64,000 nucleotides of DNA from Xanthomonas sp. SI. Lineage in GTDB: Bacteria > Pseudomonadota > Gammaproteobacteria > Xanthomonadales > Xanthomonadaceae. This document shows positions 17,110-25,913 of this stretch, one piece after another. A model generated the notes under the pieces. That model searched no databases and was not told where the DNA came from. It saw only the letters and a program-made list of their open reading frames with translations. The translations under genes and the position numbers were made by a program. Positions within the stretch are counted from its first letter, which is position 1; every line of letters starts with the position of its first letter. The DNA is taken from positions 3,348,001 through 3,412,000 of the forward strand of contig NZ_CP051261.1 in the NCBI RefSeq assembly GCF_014236855.1. Direction: 5' to 3'.

Positions 17110-18201
17110 ATGAAACACGCATCCCTGATCTCGGCAGCCATCGGTTTCAGCCTGGTCGGCCTCATGTCGGCGGCCACTGCGCAATCGCAGCTGTCGCGCA
17201 CCACCACGCCGCTGCAGGTCGAACTGGCGCCGGTCGCCGACGCGGACGGCCAGTACCGCGGCCAGGTCGCGGTCACCGTGCGCAACACCGGCGAGCGCGT
17301 GGCGCGCGTGCCCAAGTGGGAACTGCCGCTGGGCGAACTCGATGCCAGCCTGTTCGAGATCGCACGCGACGGCAGCACGGTCGATTACGTCGGGCGCCTG
17401 GTCAAGCGCGCCGCGCCGCGCGCCGAGGATTACGTGACCCTGCAGCCGGGCGAAGCGCGGCACGCGCAGATCGACCTGGCCAACGCCTACGACCTGTCGC
17501 GCAGCGGCAACTACACCATCAACCTCAACGCATCGCTGCAATACGCCGCGTTCGCCGACGGCGAGCGGATGCAGCGCGCCGACGGCCAGCCGCAGAGCGT
17601 GTCCAGCGCGCCGCTGACGTTGTGGCTGGGCGGCCGCGGCCGCGCAGTGCGCAACGAGCTGATGGCCGGTCCGCAGGCCGTGGTCAACGGCATCAACTAC
17701 GCCTCGTGCAGCACCAGCCAGATCAGCACCATCGGCAGCGCGGTGAACTCGGCACGCACCTACTCGCAGAACGCCAAGACCTATCTCAACGGCGGCAGCA
17801 CCGGCGCGCGCTACACCTCCTGGTTCGGCGCCTACAACGCCAGCCGCTATAGCACCGCCACCTCCAACTTCGTCAACATAGACGCGGCGATCGACCAGAA
17901 CAACGGCCAGGTCACCATCAACTGCGGCTGCAGCGACAGCTCCTACGCCTACGTCTACGCCAACCAGCCGTACCAGATCTACGTCTGCAACGCGTTCTGG
18001 AGCGCGCCGCTGACCGGCACCGACTCCAAGGCCGGCACCCTGATCCACGAGATGAGCCACTTCACCGTGGTTGCCGGCACCTCGGACTATGCCTATGGCC
18101 AAAGCGCGGCGCGCAGCCTGGCCACCAGCAACCCGGCGCGTGCAGTGAAGAACGCCGACAGCCACGAGTACTTCGCCGAGAACAGCCCGGCGCAGAACTG
18201 A
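17110..18201 (+). CDS. Secreted M35 metalloendopeptidase (aspzincin, peptidyl-Lys type)
   Basis: The 363-residue protein has a signal peptide (cleavage near ATAQS, residue 25), a beta-rich propeptide-like region (about 30-180) and an M35 catalytic domain (about 190-363). Zinc ligands are His313 and His317 in LIHEMSH with catalytic Glu314, and the third ligand is Asp326 in GTSDYAYG, the aspzincin GTxxxxYG signature. Four Cys (Cys200, 272, 274, 293) suit disulfides. Relatives from Aeromonas and fungi cut before lysine. I chose ATG 17110, preceded by GGAG, rather than 17077. It is divergent from the GH39 gene, and both products are exported. Confidence 0.9.
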   Translation: MKHASLISAAIGFSLVGLMSAATAQSQLSRTTTPLQVELAPVADADGQYRGQVAVTVRNTGERVARVPKWELPLGELDASLFEIARDGSTVDYVGRLVKRAAPRAEDYVTLQPGEARHAQIDLANAYDLSRSGNYTINLNASLQYAAFADGERMQRADGQPQSVSSAPLTLWLGGRGRAVRNELMAGPQAVVNGINYASCSTSQISTIGSAVNSARTYSQNAKTYLNGGSTGARYTSWFGAYNASRYSTATSNFVNIDAAIDQNNGQVTINCGCSDSSYAYVYANQPYQIYVCNAFWSAPLTGTDSKAGTLIHEMSHFTVVAGTSDYAYGQSAARSLATSNPARAVKNADSHEYFAENSPAQN

Positions 18202-18230
18202 GCCTGGCGGCTTACGCAGCGCACGCGCGA

Positions 18231-18259
18231 CCGGTGCCGGCAGGCCATGCCGGCACCGG
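18231..18259. terminator. Perfect 12-bp hairpin between convergent genes
   Basis: CCGGTGCCGGCA and its exact complement TGCCGGCACCGG are separated by GGCCA. The hairpin lies between the convergent M35 and DUF1501 genes. There is no T tract, so it may block transcription by structure alone or be a repeat remnant. Confidence 0.45.
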
Positions 18260-18371
18260 GGTCGCAGCAGCAAGAGTCAATGGCCGCCGCATCGGACGCC
18301 GAGCGGCGGCCATGTCCGTCGCGCATGCGACAACGGATTGGATGCCGTAGAGCCCACGTCGGCCTGCCTTC

Positions 18372-19511
18372 TCAGCGCGACACCACCAGCCCCTCCATCG
18401 CCCGCACCGCACCGCTGCCCGGAAACACCTGCGTTTCCAGCGCCGCTTCGGACACAGCCAGGTGGGCGCTCAACAGATGCTTGAACAGGCCGCGCAGGTC
18501 GGTCGTGGCGCGCAGGTCGCGGCCCTCGTTCAATGCCCGCGGCGACAGCCCCGGCCAGTCGCCGGCAATGCGCCCGCCGCGGACTGCGCCACCGGCCAGG
18601 AAGGCGACGCCACCGGTGCCGTGATCGGTACCGCCCGTGCCGTTGACCGCCGCGGTGCGTCCGAACTCGGTCACCACCGCGACTACGCTGCGCTCCCAAC
18701 TCGCGCCGGCGCCATCGTGGAAGGCGCGCACTCCAGCATCGAGTTCGGCCAGCTTGCGCTGCAGCACCGCAGCCTGATTGCCGTGGGTGTCCCAGCCCGA
18801 ATCCTCGACGAAGCCGATCCGCGGGCCGTCGGCCTTGGCCATGAAGCTGGCGGCGGCGCTCATCGCCTGCGGCAGCTGTCCGCCCTTGACGCTGTCCTCC
18901 TGCATGCCCTGCCCGCGCACCGCGCGCGCGAAGCCGTCGGCCAGTTGCGCATCCGCGGCGTACAGGGGCTGCAGCCGCTGCAGCAGGATCGGATTGACCG
19001 CGGTCGGCAACGGCGGCGACCAACTGCTGACCGCGCCCGGACCGCGCATGATCAACGGCGTCACCGTGCTCACCGAGAGCGCCTCGGCACCGTGCAGCGC
19101 CGCCGCGCAACGGTTGAGCCAGCCGCTGGAGGCGCCGCTGGGCCGCGCGGTGCCGTTTTCCAGGCAGTCCTGCGCTTCGAAATGCGAGCGTTGCCGATAC
19201 GGCGGCGCCACCGCCACCACCGGCAGCCACTGCTTGCGCGCATACAGCTCGTGGGCGAAGGCCAGCGCCGGGTGCAGCGCGAAGCTGCCATCCAGGGCCA
19301 GGGTTTGCTGCGGCGCCAGCGCGCCACGCAGCCGCGCGTAGTCCGCATCGCCCTGCGGCACCAACGCATGCAGACCGTCCAGCGCGCCGCGCAGCAATAC
19401 CACCAGCAGCCGTGTGTCCGGCCCAGGCGTGGCCAGACCGGAGCCGGACCACAGGCTCAACAACGTGGCCGCACCGCTGGCGGCGAGAAAACGGCGGCGT
19501 GTCAGCTGCAT
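18372..19511 (-). CDS. DUF1501 protein with Tat signal
   Basis: The 379-residue protein starts MQLTRRRFLAASGAATLLSL, a twin-arginine signal for export in folded form. The rest matches DUF1501 (sulfatase-like/phosphatase superfamily): LLVVLLRGALDGLHALVP near the start, GFVEDSGWDTHGNQ in the middle (about 240-253), VVAVVTEFGRTAAVNGTGGTDHGTGGVAFL (about 275-304), with the Glu, Asp and His that bind metal in this superfamily. Its substrate is unknown. The gene follows the DUF1800 gene by 37 bp on the same strand. Such pairs recur in many bacteria, so they probably form one periplasmic unit. Confidence 0.87.
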   Translation of the reverse strand: MQLTRRRFLAASGAATLLSLWSGSGLATPGPDTRLLVVLLRGALDGLHALVPQGDADYARLRGALAPQQTLALDGSFALHPALAFAHELYARKQWLPVVAVAPPYRQRSHFEAQDCLENGTARPSGASSGWLNRCAAALHGAEALSVSTVTPLIMRGPGAVSSWSPPLPTAVNPILLQRLQPLYAADAQLADGFARAVRGQGMQEDSVKGGQLPQAMSAAASFMAKADGPRIGFVEDSGWDTHGNQAAVLQRKLAELDAGVRAFHDGAGASWERSVVAVVTEFGRTAAVNGTGGTDHGTGGVAFLAGGAVRGGRIAGDWPGLSPRALNEGRDLRATTDLRGLFKHLLSAHLAVSEAALETQVFPGSGAVRAMEGLVVSR

Positions 19512-19548
19512 CGGGCGTTCTCCGCGATCGTGGTGTGCGACGCGCCGC

Positions 19549-20970
19549 TCAGGCGCGCCATTGGAAGGCCGGGCTGGCCAACAGCAAGGCCACGCCGTCG
19601 CGCGGCGATTCGGCGCGGCGCAAGGCCGTGCCGGTGTCCTGGTCCAGCGTGGTGGCGAACACGGTGCTGGCCAACGCCAGCGGATCGGTCGGTGCGGCCA
19701 GCCCAGCCAGCGCCTCGGCCGCCTGCACCCGCTTCCACAGCGCATCCGGCCCGCTCCATTCGGCGGCCACATCGGCATAGCCGGCCGGCGAGCGCGGCGT
19801 GAACGGCGGCTGCCCCATCCGCGCCAGCAGGCCGAGCACCATGTTCTGCTGCGCCGGCGCCTGCGGCCATTCGCCGCTGGCGCGTAGCGCCGACAGCACG
19901 AAATCCTGCGGCGGCTTGAACTTGCGCGCCTGCGCGCTCCACGCTTCGGGGCTGTCGATCAGCGCGCGGTACACGCTGGGCAAGTGCCCATCGCTGCGCA
20001 GCCAGGCGTCGGCCATGCGCTGCACCAACGCAGGCGGCGGATCGTCGTGGACGAAATGCCGCGCTAGCTTCAGCGACACATGCCGTGCGGTGGCCGGGTG
20101 CCGGGCCAATGCGGCCAGGATCGCCTCGCCCTGCTCCAGCCCGGCTTCGGCATAGCGCCGGCCCAGCACCTGACGGCTGCCAGCGGCATGCGCCGGGGTG
20201 CGGAACACGAAAGCGCGATCGGGCGTGCCCTGCTCGAAATCGCGTGGCGTCGGCACGCCCCAGCCGGTGATCGCGCGCGCCAGTTCGGTGACGTCGGCCT
20301 GGGTGTAGCCGCCGTCCACGCCCAGCGTGTGCAGCTCCAGGATCTCGCGCGCCAGGTTCTCGTTGAGCCCGGGCCGGCGCGGCGGCGCATCCTGGCCCTG
20401 GCGCGCCGCACGCCGCTGCGCGCGTTGCGCCAGCACCGAATCGGGACCGATCGAATTGGCGTTGTCCAGGTAGCGCAGCATCGCCGGATGCCGCTCCACC
20501 GCCAGCAGCAGGTCGGCGAAGCGGCCCATGCACTGCGGGCGGATCGCTTCGCGTTCCATCGGCGCGGCGTACAGCGCGGCCGCGCGCTTGTCGACCGAGA
20601 CCGCGAAATGGTTGGACCAGAAATGCACGAGACGTTCGGCGAAGCCGTCCGCGCTAGCCACCGCGACGGCGTAGCGCGCCGCCAGTTCCTGCGCCTGCGC
20701 CTGCCGGTACAGGCCACGCGCCGCCTGCTGCGCGGGCTTGGCATCCGCTGGCGCCTGCATCCGCGCCTGACGCCGTTCGCGCTGATAGGCCGCTTCGCGG
20801 CGCAGATAGTCCAGGCTGTCGGGCAAGCCTCGCATGGCGGGGACGGCTGCAGGCGGCGCGCGCAACTGCGCGGCCAGCCACGCGCGCGGATCGTCGATGG
20901 TCGCCAGTTCGCCGGGGCGTGCGCCCAGGCCGAAGCGGTTCGCGGCACTCAGGGTTTCGCGTCGGATCAT
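19549..20970 (-). CDS. DUF1800 protein
   Basis: The 473-residue protein fits DUF1800. It begins TLSAANRFGLGARPGELATI near the N-terminus, has LVHFWSNHFAVSVDK (about 125-140), NLAREILELHTLGVDGGYTQADVTELARAITGW (about 215-247) and ends FQWRA. No clear signal peptide is visible, although its partner has a Tat signal; export together with DUF1501 is possible but not shown. The function of the family is unknown. I chose ATG 20970 (MIRRETLS); a longer frame to 21075 has no family similarity. It is the upstream member of the DUF1800-DUF1501 unit. Confidence 0.86.
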   Translation of the reverse strand: MIRRETLSAANRFGLGARPGELATIDDPRAWLAAQLRAPPAAVPAMRGLPDSLDYLRREAAYQRERRQARMQAPADAKPAQQAARGLYRQAQAQELAARYAVAVASADGFAERLVHFWSNHFAVSVDKRAAALYAAPMEREAIRPQCMGRFADLLLAVERHPAMLRYLDNANSIGPDSVLAQRAQRRAARQGQDAPPRRPGLNENLAREILELHTLGVDGGYTQADVTELARAITGWGVPTPRDFEQGTPDRAFVFRTPAHAAGSRQVLGRRYAEAGLEQGEAILAALARHPATARHVSLKLARHFVHDDPPPALVQRMADAWLRSDGHLPSVYRALIDSPEAWSAQARKFKPPQDFVLSALRASGEWPQAPAQQNMVLGLLARMGQPPFTPRSPAGYADVAAEWSGPDALWKRVQAAEALAGLAAPTDPLALASTVFATTLDQDTGTALRRAESPRDGVALLLASPAFQWRA

Positions 20971-21108
20971 GCGGCGCTCCGGTTCGGCATCGGTAATGCA
21001 AACGCCCGACACCCGCCCGGGTTGACCCCGCGCAGGCGCGATCTGCGGCGGCGAGAGGAGATCGCGGACCAACAAGCGGTGCAGGCGCCACAGCGCCCAC
21101 GAACTCGG

Positions 21109-22479
21109 TCAAGCCGCCGCGCGCTCTTGGCGGATGCCGAACCAGCACAGCGCGCTCGCGCACAGCAGCAACGCCACGGAAATGCCGATCGCCGCATGCA
21201 TGCCACGCATGAAGGCTGCGGCCGCGGTATCCCGAATCAGATAGCCGAAGATCGCCACGCCGAGCATGCCGCCCACCTGCCGTGCGGAATTGAGCACGCC
21301 GGACGCGATCCCCGCGCGCGACGCGTCCACCGCCGACAGCGTCGCGTTGGTCATGGTCGGCACCATCAGCGCGATGCCGCTGGCCGCCAGCAGCATCGGC
21401 ACCACCAGGCGCCAATAGCTGCCATCGATGCTGACCGGCAGCAGCAGCGCATAGCCCAACGCTGCCAGCAGCAAGCCCGCGACCATCAAGCGCCGGCTGC
21501 CCACGCGGGTGATCAGCCGCCCCGCCAGCACGTTGACCGCCATCAGCACCAGCGTCATCGGCAGGAAGGCCAAGCCCGCCAGTTGCGGCGAGAGCTGCTG
21601 CTGGATCTGGAAGAACAGGCTGAACACGAAAATCAAACCGTAATAGGCGAAGTTCACCACCACGCCGGCGATCGAGGCCACGGCGAAGGTCGGAATCCGC
21701 AACAGCGGCAAAGGCAACATCGGCGCGGGGCTATGCGCCTCGATCCAGACGAATCCCAGCGCCGCCACCACCCCCAGCAGCAGGCTGCCGAGGACCAGGC
21801 CATGGGTCCAGCCGAGCGGGCCGGCTTCGGTCAAGGCCATGGTCGTCGCCGCCAACGCCACGATCGCCGTCACCTGCCCGCCCCAGTCCAGGCTGCGCCG
21901 ATGGCTGCCGCCATGCGCGGCGACATGGCGCAGCGTCAGCCAGATCCCGAGCGCGCCGATGGGCAGGTTGAGCAGGAAAATGCTGCGCCAGCCCAGGTGG
22001 GTCACCAGCACTCCGCCCAGCACCGGCCCGGCCGCCAGCGAGATGCCGCCGCAGGCGCCCCACCAGCCCACCGCGCGGCTGCGCCGTTCGCGATCCGGAA
22101 ACGCCTGTTGCAGCATGGACAGCGAGTTCGGCACCAGCAGCGCCGCGCCCAGACCCTGCACCAGGCGCGCAGCGATCAGCAGCGGCAGGCTGCCGGCCAG
22201 GCCGCATGCGGCCGATGCCAGGGTGAACACCACGAAGCCGAGCAGGAAGATGCGCCGCGCGCCGTAGCGGTCGCCGAGCGCGCCGCTGCTCAGCAGCAAG
22301 GCGGCGAACACCAGCGTATAGGCGTTGATGACCCACTGCAGGCCGGCCACATCGGTGGCGAAGCGCTGGCGCAGGGCCTCCAGCGCCACATTGACCACGC
22401 TGACATCGAGCAACACCACGACGAAGCCGAGCGCGGCCGCCAGCAGCGTGCCGCGCGCGGAGGGAGAAGGCGAAGACAT
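21109..22479 (-). CDS. MFS multidrug exporter, DHA2 (EmrB/QacA) type
   Basis: The 456-residue inner-membrane protein has about 14 hydrophobic segments. The DHA2 signatures are LLDVSVVNVALEALRQRF (about 21-38), LGDRYGARR (motif A, about 68-76), the motif C region GISLAAGPVLGGVL (about 144-157) and NLPIGALGIWL. Members pump out drugs, dyes or antibiotics using the proton gradient. I chose ATG 22479 (MSSPSPSARG); the frame to 22536 adds a weak extension. A LysR-type regulator is encoded divergently 97 bp away and probably controls it. Confidence 0.88.
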   Translation of the reverse strand: MSSPSPSARGTLLAAALGFVVVLLDVSVVNVALEALRQRFATDVAGLQWVINAYTLVFAALLLSSGALGDRYGARRIFLLGFVVFTLASAACGLAGSLPLLIAARLVQGLGAALLVPNSLSMLQQAFPDRERRSRAVGWWGACGGISLAAGPVLGGVLVTHLGWRSIFLLNLPIGALGIWLTLRHVAAHGGSHRRSLDWGGQVTAIVALAATTMALTEAGPLGWTHGLVLGSLLLGVVAALGFVWIEAHSPAPMLPLPLLRIPTFAVASIAGVVVNFAYYGLIFVFSLFFQIQQQLSPQLAGLAFLPMTLVLMAVNVLAGRLITRVGSRRLMVAGLLLAALGYALLLPVSIDGSYWRLVVPMLLAASGIALMVPTMTNATLSAVDASRAGIASGVLNSARQVGGMLGVAIFGYLIRDTAAAAFMRGMHAAIGISVALLLCASALCWFGIRQERAAA

Positions 22480-22576
22480 GGAATGCGTCCGAAATGCGAT
22501 GACGCCGCATGCTAGGCGGCGCCCATGTCCGCGCAAATTCCCTAAAATCGCCAGCCAGCCTGGAGAAAACGCACAG
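22480..22576. promoter_or_regulatory. Divergent promoter region between MFS exporter and LysR regulator
   Basis: The 97-bp space between divergent start codons is the expected location of a LysR operator (T-N11-A type). A short palindromic stretch, GCCGCATGCTAGGCGGC, lies at about 22502-22518. I cannot assign the binding site with confidence. Confidence 0.4.
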
Positions 22577-23470
22577 ATGTTCGATTGGGAGAACTTTCGT
22601 CATTTCCTGGCGGTGGCACGCGCCGGCACCTTGTCCGGCGCGGCCCGCGCCCTGCACGTGGACCATGCCACGGTCAGCCGGCGACTGACCGCGCTGGAAA
22701 CCGAGCTGCAGGCAGTGCTGGTCGAGCGCCTGCCGCGTTGCTGCCGCCTGACACCCATGGGCGTGCACCTCTACGAACACGCCAAAACGATGGAAACGGC
22801 CGCGTTCGCCGCGGAACGCCTGGTCCGTGCCGACCACACGCCGCTGAGTGGAACCGTGACGCTCAGCGCGCCGCCGGTGCTGGTGACGCACCTGCTGGCA
22901 CAGCGGCTGCCCGATTTCCGCAACGACTACCCCGGCATCCGCCTGTCGGTGCTGGCGCAGGCGCAGCAGGTCTCGCTCAGCCGGCGCGAAGCCGACGTCG
23001 CCCTGCGGCTGGTGCGCTCCACCGAAGCCAGCAGCGTCGTGCGCAAGCTCGCGCAGATGCCGTTCGCGCTGTACGCGAGCCGCGACTACGCGGCGGCGCA
23101 CCGCCCCGAGGACTGGACCTTCATCGCCTACGACGCGCAATTCGCCGACATGCCGCAGCAACAGTGGCTGCTGGATATCGCCGGCAAGCGGACGGTCGGC
23201 TGCGAGCTCAGCGATATCGGCAGTCACCTGGCCGCGGCGCGGGCCGGGGCCGGGGTCGCCGGCCTGCCGTGCTTTCTGGGCGACGCAGACCCCGCGATGC
23301 TGCGGTTGGAACACACGGGAAGCGTGTTCTCGCGCGACATCTGGCTGGTCGTGCACCGCGATCTGCGCCGCGCTGCGCCGGTGCGCGCGGTGCTGGACTT
23401 CGTGGCCGCGGCCGTCGCAGCGACACCGGGACTCGGCCTCGAACCGCCGGTTGCCAAGCGGTCGAAATAA
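22577..23470 (+). CDS. LysR-family transcriptional regulator
   Basis: The 297-residue protein has the LysR winged helix-turn-helix (residues about 3-62: FDWENFRHFLAVARAGTLSGAARALHVDHATVSRRLTALE) and a C-terminal effector-binding domain (about 92-290). The HTH resembles the subgroup whose recognition helix reads HATVSRRL. It is preceded by GGAG and is divergent from the DHA2 exporter gene, so it likely senses an exporter substrate and regulates that gene. The ligand is unknown. A hairpin terminator follows directly. Confidence 0.9.
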   Translation: MFDWENFRHFLAVARAGTLSGAARALHVDHATVSRRLTALETELQAVLVERLPRCCRLTPMGVHLYEHAKTMETAAFAAERLVRADHTPLSGTVTLSAPPVLVTHLLAQRLPDFRNDYPGIRLSVLAQAQQVSLSRREADVALRLVRSTEASSVVRKLAQMPFALYASRDYAAAHRPEDWTFIAYDAQFADMPQQQWLLDIAGKRTVGCELSDIGSHLAAARAGAGVAGLPCFLGDADPAMLRLEHTGSVFSRDIWLVVHRDLRRAAPVRAVLDFVAAAVAATPGLGLEPPVAKRSK

Positions 23471-23472
23471 AA

Positions 23473-23496
23473 AAGGCCCGGCGAATGCCGGGCCTT
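23473..23496. terminator. Bidirectional hairpin terminator
   Basis: AAGGCCCGGC, a GAAT loop and GCCGGGCCTT make a 10-bp stem just after the LysR stop. It is flanked by an A run at 23468-23474 and a T-rich right side (CTTCTTC), so it can serve both the LysR gene and the convergent DUF4870 gene. Confidence 0.8.
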
Positions 23497-23518
23497 CTTC
23501 GCAAACCGGACCGCGCGC

Positions 23519-23896
23519 TTACTTGATCAGGCGCAGCGCGAACGGGTAGCGGTAGGCCACGCCTTCGTTGGCCTTGATCCCGGCCAGGATGCAGAACACC
23601 AGGTTCACCACCCACACCACCGGCATCAGCAGCCCGCCGATCACGATGACGCTGAGCACCACGCAGATCACATAGGCGATAGCGACGGTGATCTGGAAAT
23701 TCAGCGCTTCCTTGGCCTGGTCGTTGAGGAACGACTTGGCCGGGTTGTCCTTGTTGATCAGCCAGATGATCAACGGGACGATGAAGCCGGCGATGATGCC
23801 CGACAGATGGGTGATCAAGGCGACCGTGCGGTCTTCCTGCGGGCCGGCAGCAGCCGGCGGCGGCGGCGGTGCGGTCACGTTGTCGAATTCGCTCAT
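23519..23896 (-). CDS. DUF4870 small membrane protein
   Basis: The 125-residue protein starts with a Pro-rich cytosolic tail (residues about 8-20), then LITHLSGIIAGFIVPLIIWLINKD, a DUF4870 (Tic20-like) opening. It has a total of about three to four hydrophobic segments and ends in the basic YRYPFALRLIK. The conserved FLNDQAKEALNFQITV sits between helices 1 and 2. The role of this inner-membrane family is unknown. A related short membrane protein is encoded 116 bp upstream on the same strand. Confidence 0.88.
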   Translation of the reverse strand: MSEFDNVTAPPPPPAAAGPQEDRTVALITHLSGIIAGFIVPLIIWLINKDNPAKSFLNDQAKEALNFQITVAIAYVICVVLSVIVIGGLLMPVVWVVNLVFCILAGIKANEGVAYRYPFALRLIK

Positions 23897-24012
23897 CGGT
23901 ATTCCTTTCCTTATGGGTGGTGAGTGGGCAATGCGCTTCGCGCGCCACTCTCGGTGGCCCGCGCGAGCCTGTCAAGTCATGCGAACGCCGCGCCGCTGCG
24001 ACGGGCGCCTGC

Positions 24013-24417
24013 TCAGGCGTCGCCCCGGGGCAGCAGCGGATGGCGGTAGCGTTGGCCAAACGCGGCCGCGACCGCAGCGGCCAGGCCGAACGCCATGCCT
24101 ACCAGCAGGACCACGATCAGCAGCGGCAGCACGATCAACGCAGCGCCAAAGATCAGCAGCGCTGGCGTCAGCAGCAGCACGCACAGCAGCGACAGGCAGG
24201 CGCCAAGGGCCACCGCCTGCGCGCAATGCGCGGCAGCGAAGCGAAGGCGCCGCCTGGTCGCCAGCCACAGGCAGGCTGGCGGCAGCCACAGCAACGGCAG
24301 CGTATACATTAGATAGAAGAGATGGACGTTCGCCGCGGCGAACGCGCACAGCCACATCGACAGATGCGCGGTCACCGCCAGCGCGCGCTGCAGCGCCGAC
24401 GCGGCCGGATCCAGCAC
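24013..24417 (-). CDS. Small membrane protein, DUF4870/Tic20-like paralogue
   Basis: The 134-residue hydrophobic protein has about four membrane segments. Features such as AVTAHLSMWLC near the start, RLRFAAAHCAQAVALGA in the middle (matching the NDQAKEALNFQ position of DUF4870) and RYRHPLLPRGDA at the end mirror the downstream DUF4870 protein, so I infer a diverged paralogue. The start is a GTG at 24417; other starts just upstream are possible. It lies between pmbA (66 bp upstream) and the DUF4870 gene, all on the minus strand. Confidence 0.65.
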   Translation of the reverse strand: MLDPAASALQRALAVTAHLSMWLCAFAAANVHLFYLMYTLPLLWLPPACLWLATRRRLRFAAAHCAQAVALGACLSLLCVLLLTPALLIFGAALIVLPLLIVVLLVGMAFGLAAAVAAAFGQRYRHPLLPRGDA

Positions 24418-24483
24418 CCCGGCGCCGACGCGCGCGGCGGTCGCGTTCGCCCACGCCGCCGTCCGGACCGGGCAGCGGCTGCC

Positions 24484-25848
24484 TCAGTCGCTTCCGGCCA
24501 CCGTCATCTTGCCGACCAGCACCGCGCCGATGTGCACGTGCGAGCGCACGTCGATGTCGCGGCCGACCGCCTCGATGCGCTGGAACATCTCGCGCAGGTT
24601 GCCGGCGATGGTGACCTCGTCCACCGGGTAGGCGATGGCGCCGTTCTCGATCCAGAAGCCGCCGGCACCGCGCGAATAGTCGCCGGTGACCGGGTTGACG
24701 CCGCTGCCCATCAATTCGGTGACCAGCAAGCCGCGCGGAATGCCGGCCGCGATCGACGCCAGGTCGTCGGCATTGGCCGCCACCTGCAGATTGTGCACGC
24801 CGCCGGCGTTGGCGGTGGTCTGCAGGCCGAGCTTGCGCGCCGAGTAGCTGCCCAGCACGTAGCGCTGCAGCACCCCGCCGGCAATCAGCGGCGCGGCACG
24901 GGTGGCCACGCCCTCGCCGTCGAAGGTCGACGAGCGCAGGCCGCGGCGCAGGTGCGGCAGTTCGTCGATCGCGAACCAGTCCGGGAACAGGCGGGTGCCG
25001 ACGCTGTCGAGCAGGAAGCTGGCGCGGCGGTACAGCGCGCCGCCGGACACCGCGCCGAGCAGGTGCCCGACCAGCGAGCGCGCCATCTCCGGGGCGAACA
25101 GCACCGGCAACTCGCCGGTCGGCAGCGAGCGCGGCTGCAGCCGGGCCACGGTGCGTTCGGCGGCGCGGCGACCGATCGCCGCCGGCTGTTCGAGATCCTC
25201 GCGCGCCAGCGCGCTGCTGTACCAGCCGTCGCGCTGCATGCCGTCGCCGTGGCCGGCGATCAGCGCGCAGCCGATCGAATGGTGGGTGCTGCGCTCGCGG
25301 CCGACGAAACCGTGCGAGTTCGCGTACACCGACAGGCTCTCGCTGCTGCCGGCCGAGGCGCCGTCGGAATTGGCCACGCGCGGGTCGGCATCGCGGCCGG
25401 CGGCCTCGCAGGCCAGGGCCAGCTCGATCGCCTGTTCCGGTTCCAGCGCCCACGGGTGCCAGCGGTCCAGCTCGGGCATGTCGCGTGCCATCAGCGCCGC
25501 GTCGGCCAACCCGGCGGCGACGTCGTCCTCGGTGTAGCGGGCGATCGCACAGGCCTGGGCGACGGTCGCCTCGAGGCTGGATTCGTGCAGGTCGGCGGTG
25601 CTGGCGCTGCCCTTGCGCTGGCCGAAGTAGACGGTGACGCCGATGCCGCGGTCGCGGGTGGCCTCGACCGTTTCCACCGCGCCCAGGCGCACGTTGACGT
25701 CCAGCCCGCGGTCTTCGCTGCAGCTGACCTCGGCCTGGCTGGCGCCCAGCTCGCGCGCCCGCGACAGCAGCCGCTCGGCGATGTCGGACAGGCGCTCCAG
25801 GCGTTCCAGGCTGTCGTCGCGGCGCAGTTCGGAAGTGATCGCGTTCAA
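24484..25848 (-). CDS. pmbA: TldD/PmbA-family metalloprotease subunit PmbA (TldE)
   Basis: The 454-residue protein matches PmbA/TldE (450 in E. coli), the non-catalytic partner that forms with TldD a heterodimeric protease degrading unfolded peptides and trimming microcin precursors. Visible signatures: [39 protein letters not shown] in the first 80 residues, [32 protein letters not shown] (about 245-276), and the C-terminal [34 protein letters not shown]. It lacks the HExxxH motif, as expected. It is divergent from darP with 65 bp between; tldD lies beyond darP on the same strand as pmbA. Confidence 0.93.
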   Translation of the reverse strand: MNAITSELRRDDSLERLERLSDIAERLLSRARELGASQAEVSCSEDRGLDVNVRLGAVETVEATRDRGIGVTVYFGQRKGSASTADLHESSLEATVAQACAIARYTEDDVAAGLADAALMARDMPELDRWHPWALEPEQAIELALACEAAGRDADPRVANSDGASAGSSESLSVYANSHGFVGRERSTHHSIGCALIAGHGDGMQRDGWYSSALAREDLEQPAAIGRRAAERTVARLQPRSLPTGELPVLFAPEMARSLVGHLLGAVSGGALYRRASFLLDSVGTRLFPDWFAIDELPHLRRGLRSSTFDGEGVATRAAPLIAGGVLQRYVLGSYSARKLGLQTTANAGGVHNLQVAANADDLASIAAGIPRGLLVTELMGSGVNPVTGDYSRGAGGFWIENGAIAYPVDEVTIAGNLREMFQRIEAVGRDIDVRSHVHIGAVLVGKMTVAGSD

Positions 25849-25913
25849 TGCTTTATCCTGTAGAGGTAACGGCTCCGCGCAACGCGGAGCGAAAAATTCG
25901 AATTGGAAAGACG
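25849..25913. promoter_or_regulatory. Divergent pmbA/darP control region with small hairpin
   Basis: The 65-bp gap contains an 8-bp perfect hairpin, GCTCCGCG-CAA-CGCGGAGC (25872-25890), followed by GAAAAATT. It lies in the probable darP leader. It could influence darP translation or be a small repeat. TTTATCCT near 25852 is a possible -10 element for darP. Confidence 0.35.

Noticed and set aside
20080..22515. An 811-codon plus-strand frame across the DUF1800 and MFS genes
   Set aside because: Gln/His/Arg-rich non-protein-like composition; both genes beneath it have clear family signatures.
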